A stretch of 41,666 nt of DNA from Cylindrobasidium torrendii FP15055 ss-10 (lineage: Eukaryota > Basidiomycota > Agaricomycetes > Agaricales > Physalacriaceae). Made by a program: the position numbers and the translations under genes. The notes beneath the pieces are model-generated. The model searched no databases. It saw nothing but the letters and a program-made list of their open reading frames with translations, and was not told the origin of the DNA. Below, one piece after another: positions 1 through 10,432 of the stretch. How positions within the stretch are numbered: the stretch's first letter is position 1; every line of letters begins with the position of its first letter. The DNA lies in assembly GCA_000934385.1 (NCBI GenBank), contig KN880638.1, forward strand, positions 1-41,666, given 5' to 3'.

Positions 1-552
1 CGCCCGGTCAGTCATATATAAACCAATACTTATGATGAGTTGGACACCACAGGTTCGAGGAGTCACAAACGCGCTGAGAGCCCTGCGACGCTGTGCATTC
101 GTTGCGATCCACTGAACGGCTGTGCCCAATAGGCGCTGGATTGGTGTGAGCACAGAAGCATCTACTCGGAAATGAAAGACGCACCAGCTCATTTGTACAT
201 ACCTAAAGCGCATATGGAAGTTCCCATTGTGATTCCATACTATGCGACTGCTTCCAAACCAGTGGTCGCGGCCTCACGCGCCTTGCGCGGCATCCCTCAT
301 ATTCGTTCGAAGGAGAGAGAACAATAAAAAAATGATATACATTCGATAAATTGAAGGGGGAATGTGAAGAAGAAAAAACGAATAATAAAAAGGCATTCAG
401 AGCGCGAGTTCAAGTTGTTCAGCATGTGCCAAGAAAGCATACTCGGACTGCATACTCCTGTCTTACACGGGCTTCAGATATCGAGGTTTTTTCTGAGCTT
501 CGGGGTCATAGGGAAGGAAAGCGAGAGAATGCGTTGAGTTTATTCGAAGTTG
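1..552. other. left edge, no gene recognised
   Basis: I see no convincing coding exon, RNA gene or repeat here. An open frame crosses about 351-899 on the plus strand, but only its part from about 553 onward resembles the repeated family described next. The first 350 bases have no sustained open frame of note. Confidence 0.4.
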
Positions 553-1650
553 AAAGAAAGAGGACTACATGCGGTAGATCGGCCCGATGTCGATCAACGC
601 CTTCTCTCCCATTTACCATCGCCAGTGGCCACCAGCCAAGCACCACAGTCGCTGTGCGGAAGGCGCTACTGGCCGGAAGATATCGACTCGAATTCAATCA
701 TGGACTATCCTCAAGTCTTTGCAATAGCGCGTGTCATGCAGCGTCGTCCTTTCCCATGAAAGAGGCCGCCAACACAACCGATTTTGGATACTGCGAGTGT
801 TTGTTCGCAGGAGATTTTGCCGAGGTTCCGGCCTGGTCAGAGAAGCGTAGGACGCCCTCGAGCTCGCAGGGACTCGACAGAGGATGTGATACGAAGTGAT
901 TATTGAAGAAGGTGTGAGTCCTCATGCTAACCGTCTTGCAGTTCAGCCCATCAGTGATTCCGGATATACATAATACAAACTGGCCATCGCACGATATGGT
1001 CCTACGCTCATTCTCCAGCCTAACCGTTTAAACTCCTAGTGCGATGTGCACAACGGACAGCGGTTCAACCAGGTGCGTAGTAGAGTCGACGCTGCGTCAA
1101 GTGTTAACCTCTTTGTAGTTGCAGACGCTGTTCAACGCCGTCTATGCGCTAGTTTATGCACTCTTCGCACACCTCAAGCGTCGCCTTACCCACCGCCCAA
1201 TCACTGGTGTCATCACGGATCACAAATCCCCATGCACTACACACCTCGAACCCCTCCATCCTCGAACGCAACATTTTTGTACGCAGAAGGTCGCGGACGA
1301 CCTTCATCGCCTGTCGCACAGGTATTGGCGCAAGGCTCAATGCAATAGAGATCATTTCGACCAGATTACTGACAGGCCTCACCATCTCTCACGAGCGACA
1401 CTCCTTTTCCCATGGTCTCGCTTGGACTCCCTCCCTTTCAAAGGTTCACTGCCCAGCCATTCGTCCAAGGTCCACTTTCGATGCTTGGATGCGACCGACC
1501 GCAGGCATAATTGCTCCCCAGGAGAACGTCCACTGATTCGTAGATGCGTTGCGGGTGAAGAAGCCGCGACCGTCGCTTGAGACTCGAACTTCTGTGGGTT
1601 TCGACTCCTCTGACCACCCAGGGCCTTCCGGCATGGCGCTAGACGTCTAA
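553..1650 (+). pseudogene. decayed copy A of a three-copy gene family
   Basis: This is one of three related segments in the window; the others are 5064-6215 (plus) and 40857-41666 (minus). Shared blocks occur in the same order: a CLFAGDF block near 800-830 (GLFAGDF in copy B), a DVHNGQRFNQ block ending in a GTGCGT donor near 1073, a block after the intron beginning TLFNAVYAL with RPITGVITDHKSP, and a C-terminal RVKKPRPS block ending at the TAA at 1648-1650. The blocks do not lie in one frame. There are in-frame stops after the first block and in the second, and near 1520-1545 an insertion of about 8 nt relative to copy C shifts the frame. I therefore call it a pseudogene. I do not recognise the family; the basic C-terminal end suggests a nuclear or nucleic-acid-binding protein, but that is inference. 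Confidence 0.6.
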
Positions 1651-2484
1651 TTGGGCTAGTGCAGCCATCTACGGGCTTCAGGCTTGCTCTGATTGTTGTT
1701 TGGAGGGAGAGAGAGCGTTGTGATTTACTTTCGATGGGGACCCGCACCAAAGATTGCCAGAGCCGACGTACAATGTCCGTCAATGTATGCGTTACCGTTC
1801 AACGTACCCGGCCGCGTATTTTGTTATCTCAGCCCTTGCAGTATATTGTACTACCCACAGCGCGAGATCGGCGCCGTTATTTGCAACTATTGGAAAGGAT
1901 GGGTCGATACAAAGGTCTTGATGACTGGACAAAGGCTTATGCGAGATGAGAGCGTTGACCAGCGCATGGCGGTCTCTTCTTCGACGCTCTATTCACCAAA
2001 GATCTCTCTGAGCTTACTCTGAGGGATTTTGAATTTTTTTATGCTGAGTTTTTCTACTTGTCCGAAGGCGGTCACAAGGTTGCATTCACAGCCAGGGTAG
2101 AGTAAGTATCAATGTTGATTGTGCACTGCCTCGGCTATATAAGAACTACCAGTAAAATGATGTATACAGGCTCCCAGAGCTGGTACATAACTAGATTACT
2201 CCAAGATCTGGCATGGAGTGGTAAATACTGAAATAAAATGGCGAGGGGTGATTGAGCCTCAGGCTCCTGGGATATATAATGCGGGACATAAATGAAGGGC
2301 AAGTAAGGTACATATATAGTAGGATGACGGAGAACGGAAATAAATAAAGAGGGACTGGAACGCCGTATCACTATACACGAGCGTTCGGATGAGCCAGCTC
2401 ATCGAGAGATCATTGAATGAGTCGTAAATAAACATGATGACCGTTGACCGCAAGACGCTTAGAGATGGTCCATGGAAAAAACCA
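1651..2484. other. intergenic, no gene recognised
   Basis: This lies between the end of degenerate copy A and the stop codon of the minus-strand gene ending at 2485. It should contain that gene's 3' untranslated region. Several TATATA-like stretches occur (near 2137 and 2273), but no coding exon with family resemblance or RNA gene was seen. Confidence 0.4.
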
Positions 2485-4914
2485 CTACTTCTTGGGCGCA
2501 CCGCCCGGTCCCCGACGCGGCCTGGGAGGCTGCTGGGAGGTCGAAGACCGAGAACGAGAAGGAGGACGACGCTCGACCTCGGTAGAAACTGCTGCGCGCG
2601 CTAGAGATGCCGCTGTGGGCCGAGCAAAGTTGCGAACTGTCGAAGAGGCAGTCGGCTGAACAGTTGGTGTACGCACTGGACGACGCGGAGCACTGGATGT
2701 TGTCGTTAGCCCAGGAGACTCGTTGCGCTCGACAGTATGGCGGGTTCCAACCTGCCTGCTCGTTGTGCTCGGGCCAGGTCCTGCGACACCGAGAGGCTCG
2801 GCAGATGGCGCGCTATGTTGTGCAGGAGAGGCGGCTGCGCGCTTACCAGCTTTGCCATAGGTGTTCTTCGGTGGACGACGTGGCTTGGGTGAGGCGACTG
2901 CTCTGGAACGAGAGGCGACAGGCGCTGGACGACGGGGAGGAGGTGACGGTGACTTGTGGCGCGGTTTCTTGGGCGGCGGTGCACGCGAGTTGGAGGGTCC
3001 GGCACGGCGGGGACGCGTAGTGCGGAATGGACTGTCGTCGTCGTCGTCATCGTCCAAGTGACTAGACGGCGGAGAAATCACTCGACGTCGTTTCGAAAGA
3101 CCATCAAAAGGAGATGGAGCTTCAGGCGGCGGGATGGGATGGTGGGATGAGGAGTTGGAGGCTGAAGGCGAGCGCGTGGATGACGGATGACCAACAGTAG
3201 TAGGAGAGTCAGGAGTGGCGACCGGATCCTCGAACCCCCGTGCTGCAGCTTCGGCATGCTTTTCGACAGCATCGTCGAGCAACTCGAACTTCGAGAACAT
3301 CATCTTGGTGCCAGTTGTCTGTGCCGCTGGTTGGCCATCCTTCTCGGGTTCGAATTCCCCAGATGTATCGACACTGTCCTTTGAATTCTCATCGGCGAGG
3401 TAGAACTCGAGATCGCGAGGGCGTCCGGCTGTGGCCTCAGGATGTGACGGGTCAGCTGGCGCATACGGCCCCTTCAGCGGCTCGGTCGGCAAGTACTTCC
3501 TAGGTCCCACCGGAGGAGCGTTCGGGTCAAAGGTGATGAAGACCTCTTCCATAATCTTGTTGCCATCCCTATCCCGCTTGCCTGTGTCCACCTTCAGAGG
3601 CATTGGGCCATCTCTGTAGTTTCCACCCATTGCCTCCTTGAAACATTGCTCTGTCTTTGGGTCGAGACCCTCGAACTTGAGCTGATTGTACTCCTCCGCG
3701 GTCATGTCCTTGAACAAACCAATCACATCAAACGCAAATGCGTGCATCTCCTTCGTGCGCTTGCGATGTGCCTTACTCAGCGGCAAGTCCACCTGAGGTT
3801 GACCTTTTGTCTTTGCCGCATCGATCAACTTGTACCAATGGTTCATGGCGTATGTAGTGCTAATGAAACTATACGCAGGCGCCGTGGGGACCCCATCTAT
3901 CGTGTACCCGTGAGCGGGCATCTTGACGGGGCGGGGTCCAACATCTTCCTGGTTGATGATGCGCTGGCGATTCTTCTTGAAGAAGGTGAAAATCGGGCTC
4001 TCCCTATCCAGGCAAAGAAATTCGACAAGCCATTTCTTTCCTTTCAAAAAGAACTGAAGAGACTCAGTCTCATGTTATGATCGGGGAACCGGGGGCGCAC
4101 CTCATCATTGAATATGTTCTCTGCCGCCTCTCCTTCATCAATATGCTGCATATTCCGCCTCACAAAGTCATAGAACCTCTTCCAGTCTGCTTCGGTCATA
4201 CAGAGTGCATCATTGAATTTACCAAAGTGAAGATGGGTGTTTGAGGTTGCTGGGAAATTATATCAGTAGCAAAATCAGGCGCAGAATGAGGTAACAAGTA
4301 CAAAGAAGGGTGTTGCAGGTGCTGTGCGGATGGAGATTGTAGCCAACGACCTTGCCCAAACGCCAGAAATTGAGCCAAAATATCCAGTTTGTATGTGCAA
4401 TGTGGTTGACTTCGGTAACGCGATCAGAGTAGAAATTCTCTCCAGTGAGCAGATCATACACCACCGGACACCGCTTGTTTTCCTGCGGCTAATACACTGA
4501 TAGAACGCTGTGAAAACTTAAGTTTTAGAGAGCCAGAAACTTCATTAAAACCGTGTGAGAATGGGTACTTGCTGACCAATTGCTGACCAATGCTGTGTTT
4601 TTTACCTTTATATCTTGTTTTAGAGGAATTTCTGAGTCTCGAAAACTTCAAATTTGCTTTCCGTTTTGGATGGTAAGTAACCGCGCAAAAACAGTTGCTG
4701 GTCCGTGGTGATAGTTGCAGTCACCAAGAGACGCCTCCAGACGCCCTCGGAGTTCGGCGAGGCCGACGGTCGCGTGCTCAGGATGGTGAATGGTAGTAGG
4801 CGTGTGCTCGGCGTCGAAGAATGGAATGGTAGTGTGTGCGTCAGTATAAATTTTGAGGCCGTGTTTAGCTTGACGGTCGTGTCCCGCATTCGCCGGCGTG
4901 GCGGGAGTGGTCAT
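2485..4914 (-). CDS. hypothetical protein, 725 residues, five exons
   Basis: Exons 4914-4682, 4645-4606, 4488-4302, 4249-4101 and 4053-2485 close in phase to 726 codons including the stop. The start is the ATG at 4914 (MTTPATPANAG). Residues 1 to about 390 look globular, with conserved-looking stretches such as VFARFRDSEIPLKQD, PVVYDLLTGENFYSDR, TEADWKRFYDFVRRN and KGKKWLVEFLCLDRESP. From about residue 450 the chain is low-complexity and rich in Pro, Ser and Arg, with basic clusters (KRRRV, RPRR, KKPRHK) and a run of seven Asp. This suggests a nuclear protein with a disordered tail. I do not recognise the family and assign no function. The first intron is only 36 bp by this model and is its weakest part; the other three (117, 52 and 47 bp) are ordinary. 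The gene is divergent from copy B of the repeated family, about 150 bp away. Confidence 0.7.
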
Positions 4915-5063
4915 GAATATAATGGAAGGAGAACGAAAGGGAGTGTCGTGGTGGTCAGAGGGAAAAAGACAGACAAGTTCTGTTTTGCCTCCGATACCAT
5001 TTTATAGTCATCCTAAGGCTCAAACAAAGAGGAAACAAAGGGCTCATTGTCGGCCTGCAGGCA

Positions 5064-6215
5064 GTGGCATGTTGCATCGACCTTTGCGTGATCGGACTAC
5101 AATCCGGCAGCGCGGCCCGTGCTCGATCAACCACGCCTTTCCCACTTACCACCACCACCCGAGCGATATTGATCACCCCGCGCAATGCTCTACCGGTCAG
5201 AGGATATCTCATTTTCGCCCATTTTCTACGAAGGAGTGGAAATTCGGTTATGTGGTGACAGCCAGCACCCATCTGTACGTATGTGTTGACCTTGGAGGAC
5301 AGCGCTAACCTGCCACAGGTTGAGGACCTTGAATGCTATGGAGGTCTGTTCGCAGGGGATTTTGGCAGGCTCATGGACTCGCCCATGAATTTGATCCGAG
5401 GTGTGTTTTCTGCTGAGGCCCTCGTTCACTTGGCTCATTCTTTAGTTCAACCCACTGTCAAATCATGGATTCGCAGACACGACATCGTCTTTGTACCGCA
5501 TGACACCACACTGCGCGGAATTCTCGGTCTATACAGCCGCAATTCTGGGCTTGATGTGTACGAAAGACAACGTTTTGACCAGGTGCGTCCTAGCGTGCAC
5601 GCAAAACCGTCTAAATTGCTGACACAACTTCAGATGCCTGCCATCTCCAACACTGTCTACACGCTAGCCCACGGGATATCCAGAAAACTCGATCGACGGC
5701 TCTTTACTCGACACCCTGTTACTGGAATCGTCACGGAGCACAAGTTCCCATACACCACACTTCCCGAATTTCAGTTGACCGCGCACCCTTGTATTGTGCA
5801 CATGCATGCAAATGATCTTATGGACCGCCGTCAAGACTTCCCCTCGTCTGTTGCCTCGGAACTGGCAAAATTTCTCATGGAGGACCCGTTCGATTGGAGA
5901 GACCTTCCTCGGTCTCCATGCACATCCATCACAAGCGATACTTCGTCCTCAAGCTCAAGTTCGGATTCCCTTCGGAAGGTTCATCGCCCATCTATTCGCA
6001 CGGTTTGCAAACGTTCCCGCCCTCTTGAATTGTTGGACGCCAACACTCTGCCGGGGAGATATTACTCTGGCGCAGTCAAGAATGCTACGCGGGAGAGCAC
6101 TCGCATAGTCGATGAAGGCCGGCCAGTGAAGAAGCTGCGCCTTTCGCCCAGGGTCATGCGCAAACCTTTGCGAGTCTTGACCCAGCGGTCTTGTCAGCGT
6201 CCAGCTTGGCGCTAG
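5064..6215 (+). CDS. copy B of the repeated family, possibly intact
   Basis: The best-preserved member of the three-copy family. From 5319 to the TAG at 6213-6215 one frame is open. Possible introns at 5401-5445 (45 bp) and 5583-5633 (51 bp) have GTGTGT/TTTAG and GTGCGT/TTCAG borders. Both are multiples of three without stops, so reading through is also possible. Blocks in order: GLFAGDF, RRHDIVFVPHDTT, DVYERQRFDQ, SNTVYTLA, TRHPVTGIVTEHKFPYTT, HANDLMDRRQDFP, a serine run, then the basic C-terminus CKRSRPLELL and RPVKKLRLSPR. The 5' end is uncertain. A frame from 5064 aligns with copy A and would need a weak intron 5247-5318; an alternative donor at 5275 does not keep the phase. Family not recognised. 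Expression and function are unknown, and it may also be decaying. Confidence 0.5.
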
Positions 6216-7023
6216 GCGCAGGCCACGATCTACTTTGCCCAGTGCAGCTCATCTTTACGCTCGTGTTCACGGACTTGCGGACGGATAGAGCGCAGTGGGT
6301 GCTCCCTCGAGAAGGGAGGCGCGTCGGGTATAGTTGCCTGCCCTTGAACACACGTTGTCCTATACCCTGTACCACTGCTACTATCTGCTGTGTCGTGCTT
6401 TTGGAGATGATTCGTTGCAATGAGTACCTATCATTTCTCGCTCAAGCGATATGAGGATTAGAACAAGGAGGAATCGAGAGCATCTCATTACTCATAGTAT
6501 TACGTGCAGGTTATAGGCGGCACACCGGTGCATAAGCACATACGTCCCATTGAGTCCCACTCGCTGCTCAAATTCGTTGTATTTACATGCATACCGACAC
6601 CCTTTGAAGTGATGGTCGTGGCCCGCTGCTCCTTACGTCTCGGTTTCCCACAATACATACTTCAACATCAACATCGTAGAGTTCATGCAGCAAAGGGTAA
6701 CTCAGACTGAAAACAACGATGCGCGACGTGCCAACTCATCGTTGCACTCGGACACCACGTGCCTTAAATAAGCCCTCGTGGGAAGTTTCATTGTTATTAC
6801 ATAAGCAAATGGACCCGCCGGATTGCAGGAAGGTCAGACGCTCCAAGATACTGGCTGTATGCACCCGTTGCCCCGCTCAAAAGTACACATGTCTATAATT
6901 TCACGGAGACAATCCCATAAGGCACCCCTTGACCAATCCATTTGTCTTTTTGTCATAAAATCCTTGCATATGTATCCAATAAATAAATCTACGTTGCGAT
7001 GTATGCATCCAACTTTGCGTCCA
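6216..7023. other. intergenic, no gene recognised
   Basis: A convergent interval between copy B (plus) and the end of the OPT transporter (minus). It should hold both 3' untranslated regions. I found no exon with recognisable similarity, no tRNA-like box pair and no clear repeat. Confidence 0.4.
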
Positions 7024-10000
7024 CTAGAACTCGCCGGGACCCGGACCGAAGTGTGACCCCTTCGCTACTGTTTTATATGGCACGGACAGGGAATCGTCTG
7101 CAAAATTAATCAGCTCTCGTATTCGACAGGTTCCTGAACTGAGAAGAGAACACACAGGTGTTGTCAGAGACGGTGTTCCCCCACCAATCAAGCTTGATGC
7201 TATGGTAGGACAGAGCGAAGAAGATGATGATTGTCGCGAAAGCCACACCGGTGTCCATACCAGCTGAAAGCAAGTCTACGGAGATGGTCAGTCACCGTGA
7301 GAGAGTAGCAAGAATGATCGCACAGTTGTATCTCTTCCACCATGCGAACGCGCGCTGGCGAATGAAGTAGTTGAAGATGAACCCGAAGATGAACCACAGC
7401 GAGTATTGGGTGGTGTTCGCGGGCGGGATGTTTCCAGCAGAGTTGAAGAAGATGGGCATGTTCACGTAGCGAAGCCAGCTGTTGGGGTAGCGGCGGTACA
7501 ACAGGTAGAAGAATACAACAAGAACGGGCTGTGAATATCGGTCAGACGGGATTGGGATACGAAGAGAGGAATGGACGTACGCCAATGAGGAAGAACCACA
7601 TAATTTGCCAGTATGTTTGGCCCTTTTCGAAGAGACGCTGAGGACCGATGGCTGGAAAGACATAGTCAATGCACGTTCATGCGATTAGCAGGAGGCTACG
7701 CACTTCCCCAAATCACTGTCAGGAAGGTCAGAATCATTCATGCGTGAGAGGGGAATGTGGACGTACAACTAGCGTTATATACAACACGCGTTCCGGCACA
7801 GGTGAACCGCGCTGAGTTGTTCTTTGCGCACAGGTTCTCGATGTTCCCAAGCATCCATCGGAAGACTATCCAGTATGTCAGTACATTCGCACTGCACATA
7901 GACCGACGGCAGCCGTACCTCCGACTTGAACGACAGCAGCAAGAATACTGCTGTAAATCTGCGCCGTGAAGAGGATACGCGGGGGGATCTTCATGTATTG
8001 GCCGAGCTTGAGGTCCATGGCAAAGTCTAAACCATGCTTGATGCCGTTGTAGCCGTAGAACTTGATCATCATGTTTGCGAACGCCTTTCCGGGCCATGCG
8101 TAGCCAGCGATGAGCTCGGTGATGATGTTAAGGAAGACACGCTGGTTCGTTTGACCTTCGAGGATGCCTTCGGGGATGATCATGACTACACCCTGTAGCA
8201 ATCGTCAGTAACCATTGAGGGCACATTGAGAATGGACAAAAAACGTACCAAACCCCAGGCGACGACGATGAAGCCCCACACAGGCAGTTGAGTATCCCAG
8301 TAACGGATGGTGAAGATACCGAGTCCGAGTGTGAGTGCAGTCAACACCGCATACCACCTGCGAATCAGTCAGTGCCCCGCATACACAAGCAAACACAATG
8401 TTACGTACCAGTCTGGGACATCGTTGTACTTGTTCATCAAGCGCTTATGGATGTCTTCGCCACCTTCGCGGGAGTTACGGAACTGCATAGACACATCAGA
8501 GGATGAATTAAGGTGGGAAATGTCAATGGAGACTCACCTTCGCCCAGATCTCCTTGCCGCTGTACAACCAGGTGTGGAAGAAGATACCAGTGATGGCGGC
8601 AAACTAAACAATGGCATCAGTCGAGCATGCAATGGATGTAGTATTCTACTCACGTTCAGCGCGTACGAGATCGAGTATGCCATGGAAATGTACATGGGCG
8701 AGTATGCTTCGTACTTCTCGAGGTTGAAAGAGTAATCCGCGTTGACCACGCGGCTGACGTTGTACTAAAACGATGGTCAGAGTTTGTACGACTGTCGAAC
8801 GAGGGTTTCCAGCTTACGGAAGCACCAGTATTGTCGAAGGTACCGCTGGAGATGAGTGGAAGATACCAGCTGTGCCATACTCCGGTGTCTGCGTGCCAGT
8901 CAGCACAATCCTTCTTCCCATCATCGCAATGAAAAGACGCACAGTACAAGATGGGCGAGATGAAGAGGTAGAAAATGGCAACAGCAGCGAAGCAGTTTGC
9001 TGTGACCCAGAACGGCGTCGTGAGCGGCTGGCCCGCATACGTGATGACTGTCCAGTCGAACGAAATTGGGATGAGACCGAGACCACTGTTCATGCCGAAG
9101 ATGGTATTAACGATTTGGTTCTTGGGTGCGATCCAGGTGGCGAAGGCAAAGGCAGAGAGGCAGGTCATGATGTAGTCTGGGAACCAGAACCATACGAAGC
9201 TGCCGAGGACGACGTAGAAATAGAATTTGTACCCTATGTTGTACCAATAATGAGTGTGTTTTCGGTGCGGGTCAGGACATTGGACGTACGAGTGATCGTC
9301 CAGCCATTCGCAGGCGAGTTGTCTTGAGACTCATGCAGAGTGCGGAAGAGAACAGTCGACGAGAGGGTGGTGGGCCAAATTTGAGCAGCGGGGTAGACGA
9401 TCCACCGACGAGCAAGGCCGGCAAGTCCAAGTCCGATGAACTGTGTGGTGATGATGTAGCAAACACCGAAGCCAGCACCATAATCCCGGCCCCAGAACTA
9501 AGAAAGATGAGCATCCTGCAGTTACGGAGGTCAGCAGGAGACGCACCCTGGGGCTTGTAATAGCGACGAGTGAGCCCATGGCATAGGCCGTGCTAGTCGT
9601 AAGATTGACGCAGATTACAATGACAGCATGCTCCCTGGTAGCCTGTTAGACGCTGGCGATAGGCTTTACGAATGGATACATACTTGACATTAAAGCGTCC
9701 TGGGTTGAGGCGGAAGCCAAATCGTTTCGTTCCAATTCGCCATGTTGGCAGCTTCTCCCATGCGCGACCGATAGGAAAGACGAGGAGCTGCGCGACGACA
9801 TAGCTCAGTGATAAGGACGGCTACATTCAAGGTCAGTTGGGCCGTGGAGGCGCATAAATTGAGGCGATAACGCACATATCGTAGACTGTGGAATCCCTCC
9901 TTTAGTATCTGGTTAGATAGTATCAAAAAATAGAACGCACGAGAAGAACTGGTTGACACCAGAGAACACTATCACGAACAGTGTGGCTAAGAACCACATC

Positions 10001-10338
10001 CTGAAGGCTGCAGATTATACTCGTTATCGTCGCGGTAAACCCGGTGGGCGGATGTACGCACTGTTGACCTCCAGCGTAGGATCATCTTCTGTCGATACAC
10101 AGGCCTGCACCTCAGGGAAGGGCGACTCGTCCCCGTCGACATTCCACTTTGCGGCCTCCATTGGTGTGAGTTCCTTCTTCTCCTCATGAAAGTCCACGAC
10201 GTTAACATCGCTCCCTTTGTCCGCGCTGCTCTTCTCCAAGTCGGAGTTGCCATCGTACGGCAACTCTTTTTGGTCGTTCAAGGTAGGCGCTTGGGAGACA
10301 TTGTTGCTGCGCCTCGACAAGAAGCTTGGGAGAGGCAT
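7024..10338 (-). CDS. oligopeptide transporter, OPT family
   Basis: A multi-pass plasma-membrane importer of small peptides driven by the proton gradient (known for the OPT family, PF03169). More than ten short introns interrupt it. Exons checked in phase from the start are 10338-10062, 10007-9941, 9885-9876 (10 nt), 9820-9684, 9634-9547, 9497-9290 and 9233-8943; later exons run to TAG at 7024-7026. Landmarks: an acidic cytoplasmic N-terminus, [107 protein letters not shown] and SAGMDTG. All are typical OPT positions, and the length of roughly 800 residues fits. I prefer the ATG at 10338 over the upstream in-frame ATG at 10422, because a TATATAA box at 10426-10432 lies only a few bases before the latter. 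The peptide substrate cannot be read from sequence. Confidence 0.93.
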
Positions 10339-10425
10339 CCTCGAAGAGCCAACCGGCGAGAAAGAAACGGGGAGAGAAGAGGAAGCAAAAAGGACTCGAA
10401 AAACTTTCGAAGCCTCATCCATGCA

Positions 10426-10432
10426 TTATATA
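10426..10432 (-). promoter_or_regulatory. TATA box of the OPT gene
   Basis: TATATAA on the minus strand, followed by a pyrimidine-rich stretch (CTTCCTCTTCTCTCCCC) and then an ATG 88 bases downstream at 10338. The spacing matches the TATA-to-ATG distances of three other genes in this window (about 90-110 bases), which supports the downstream start. Confidence 0.6.

Noticed and set aside
3340..3365. A tRNA B-box-like string GGGTTCGAATTCCCC
   Set aside because: It lies inside the coding exon of the 725-residue gene (antisense to GEFEPEKD), and no A box or cloverleaf could be placed upstream.
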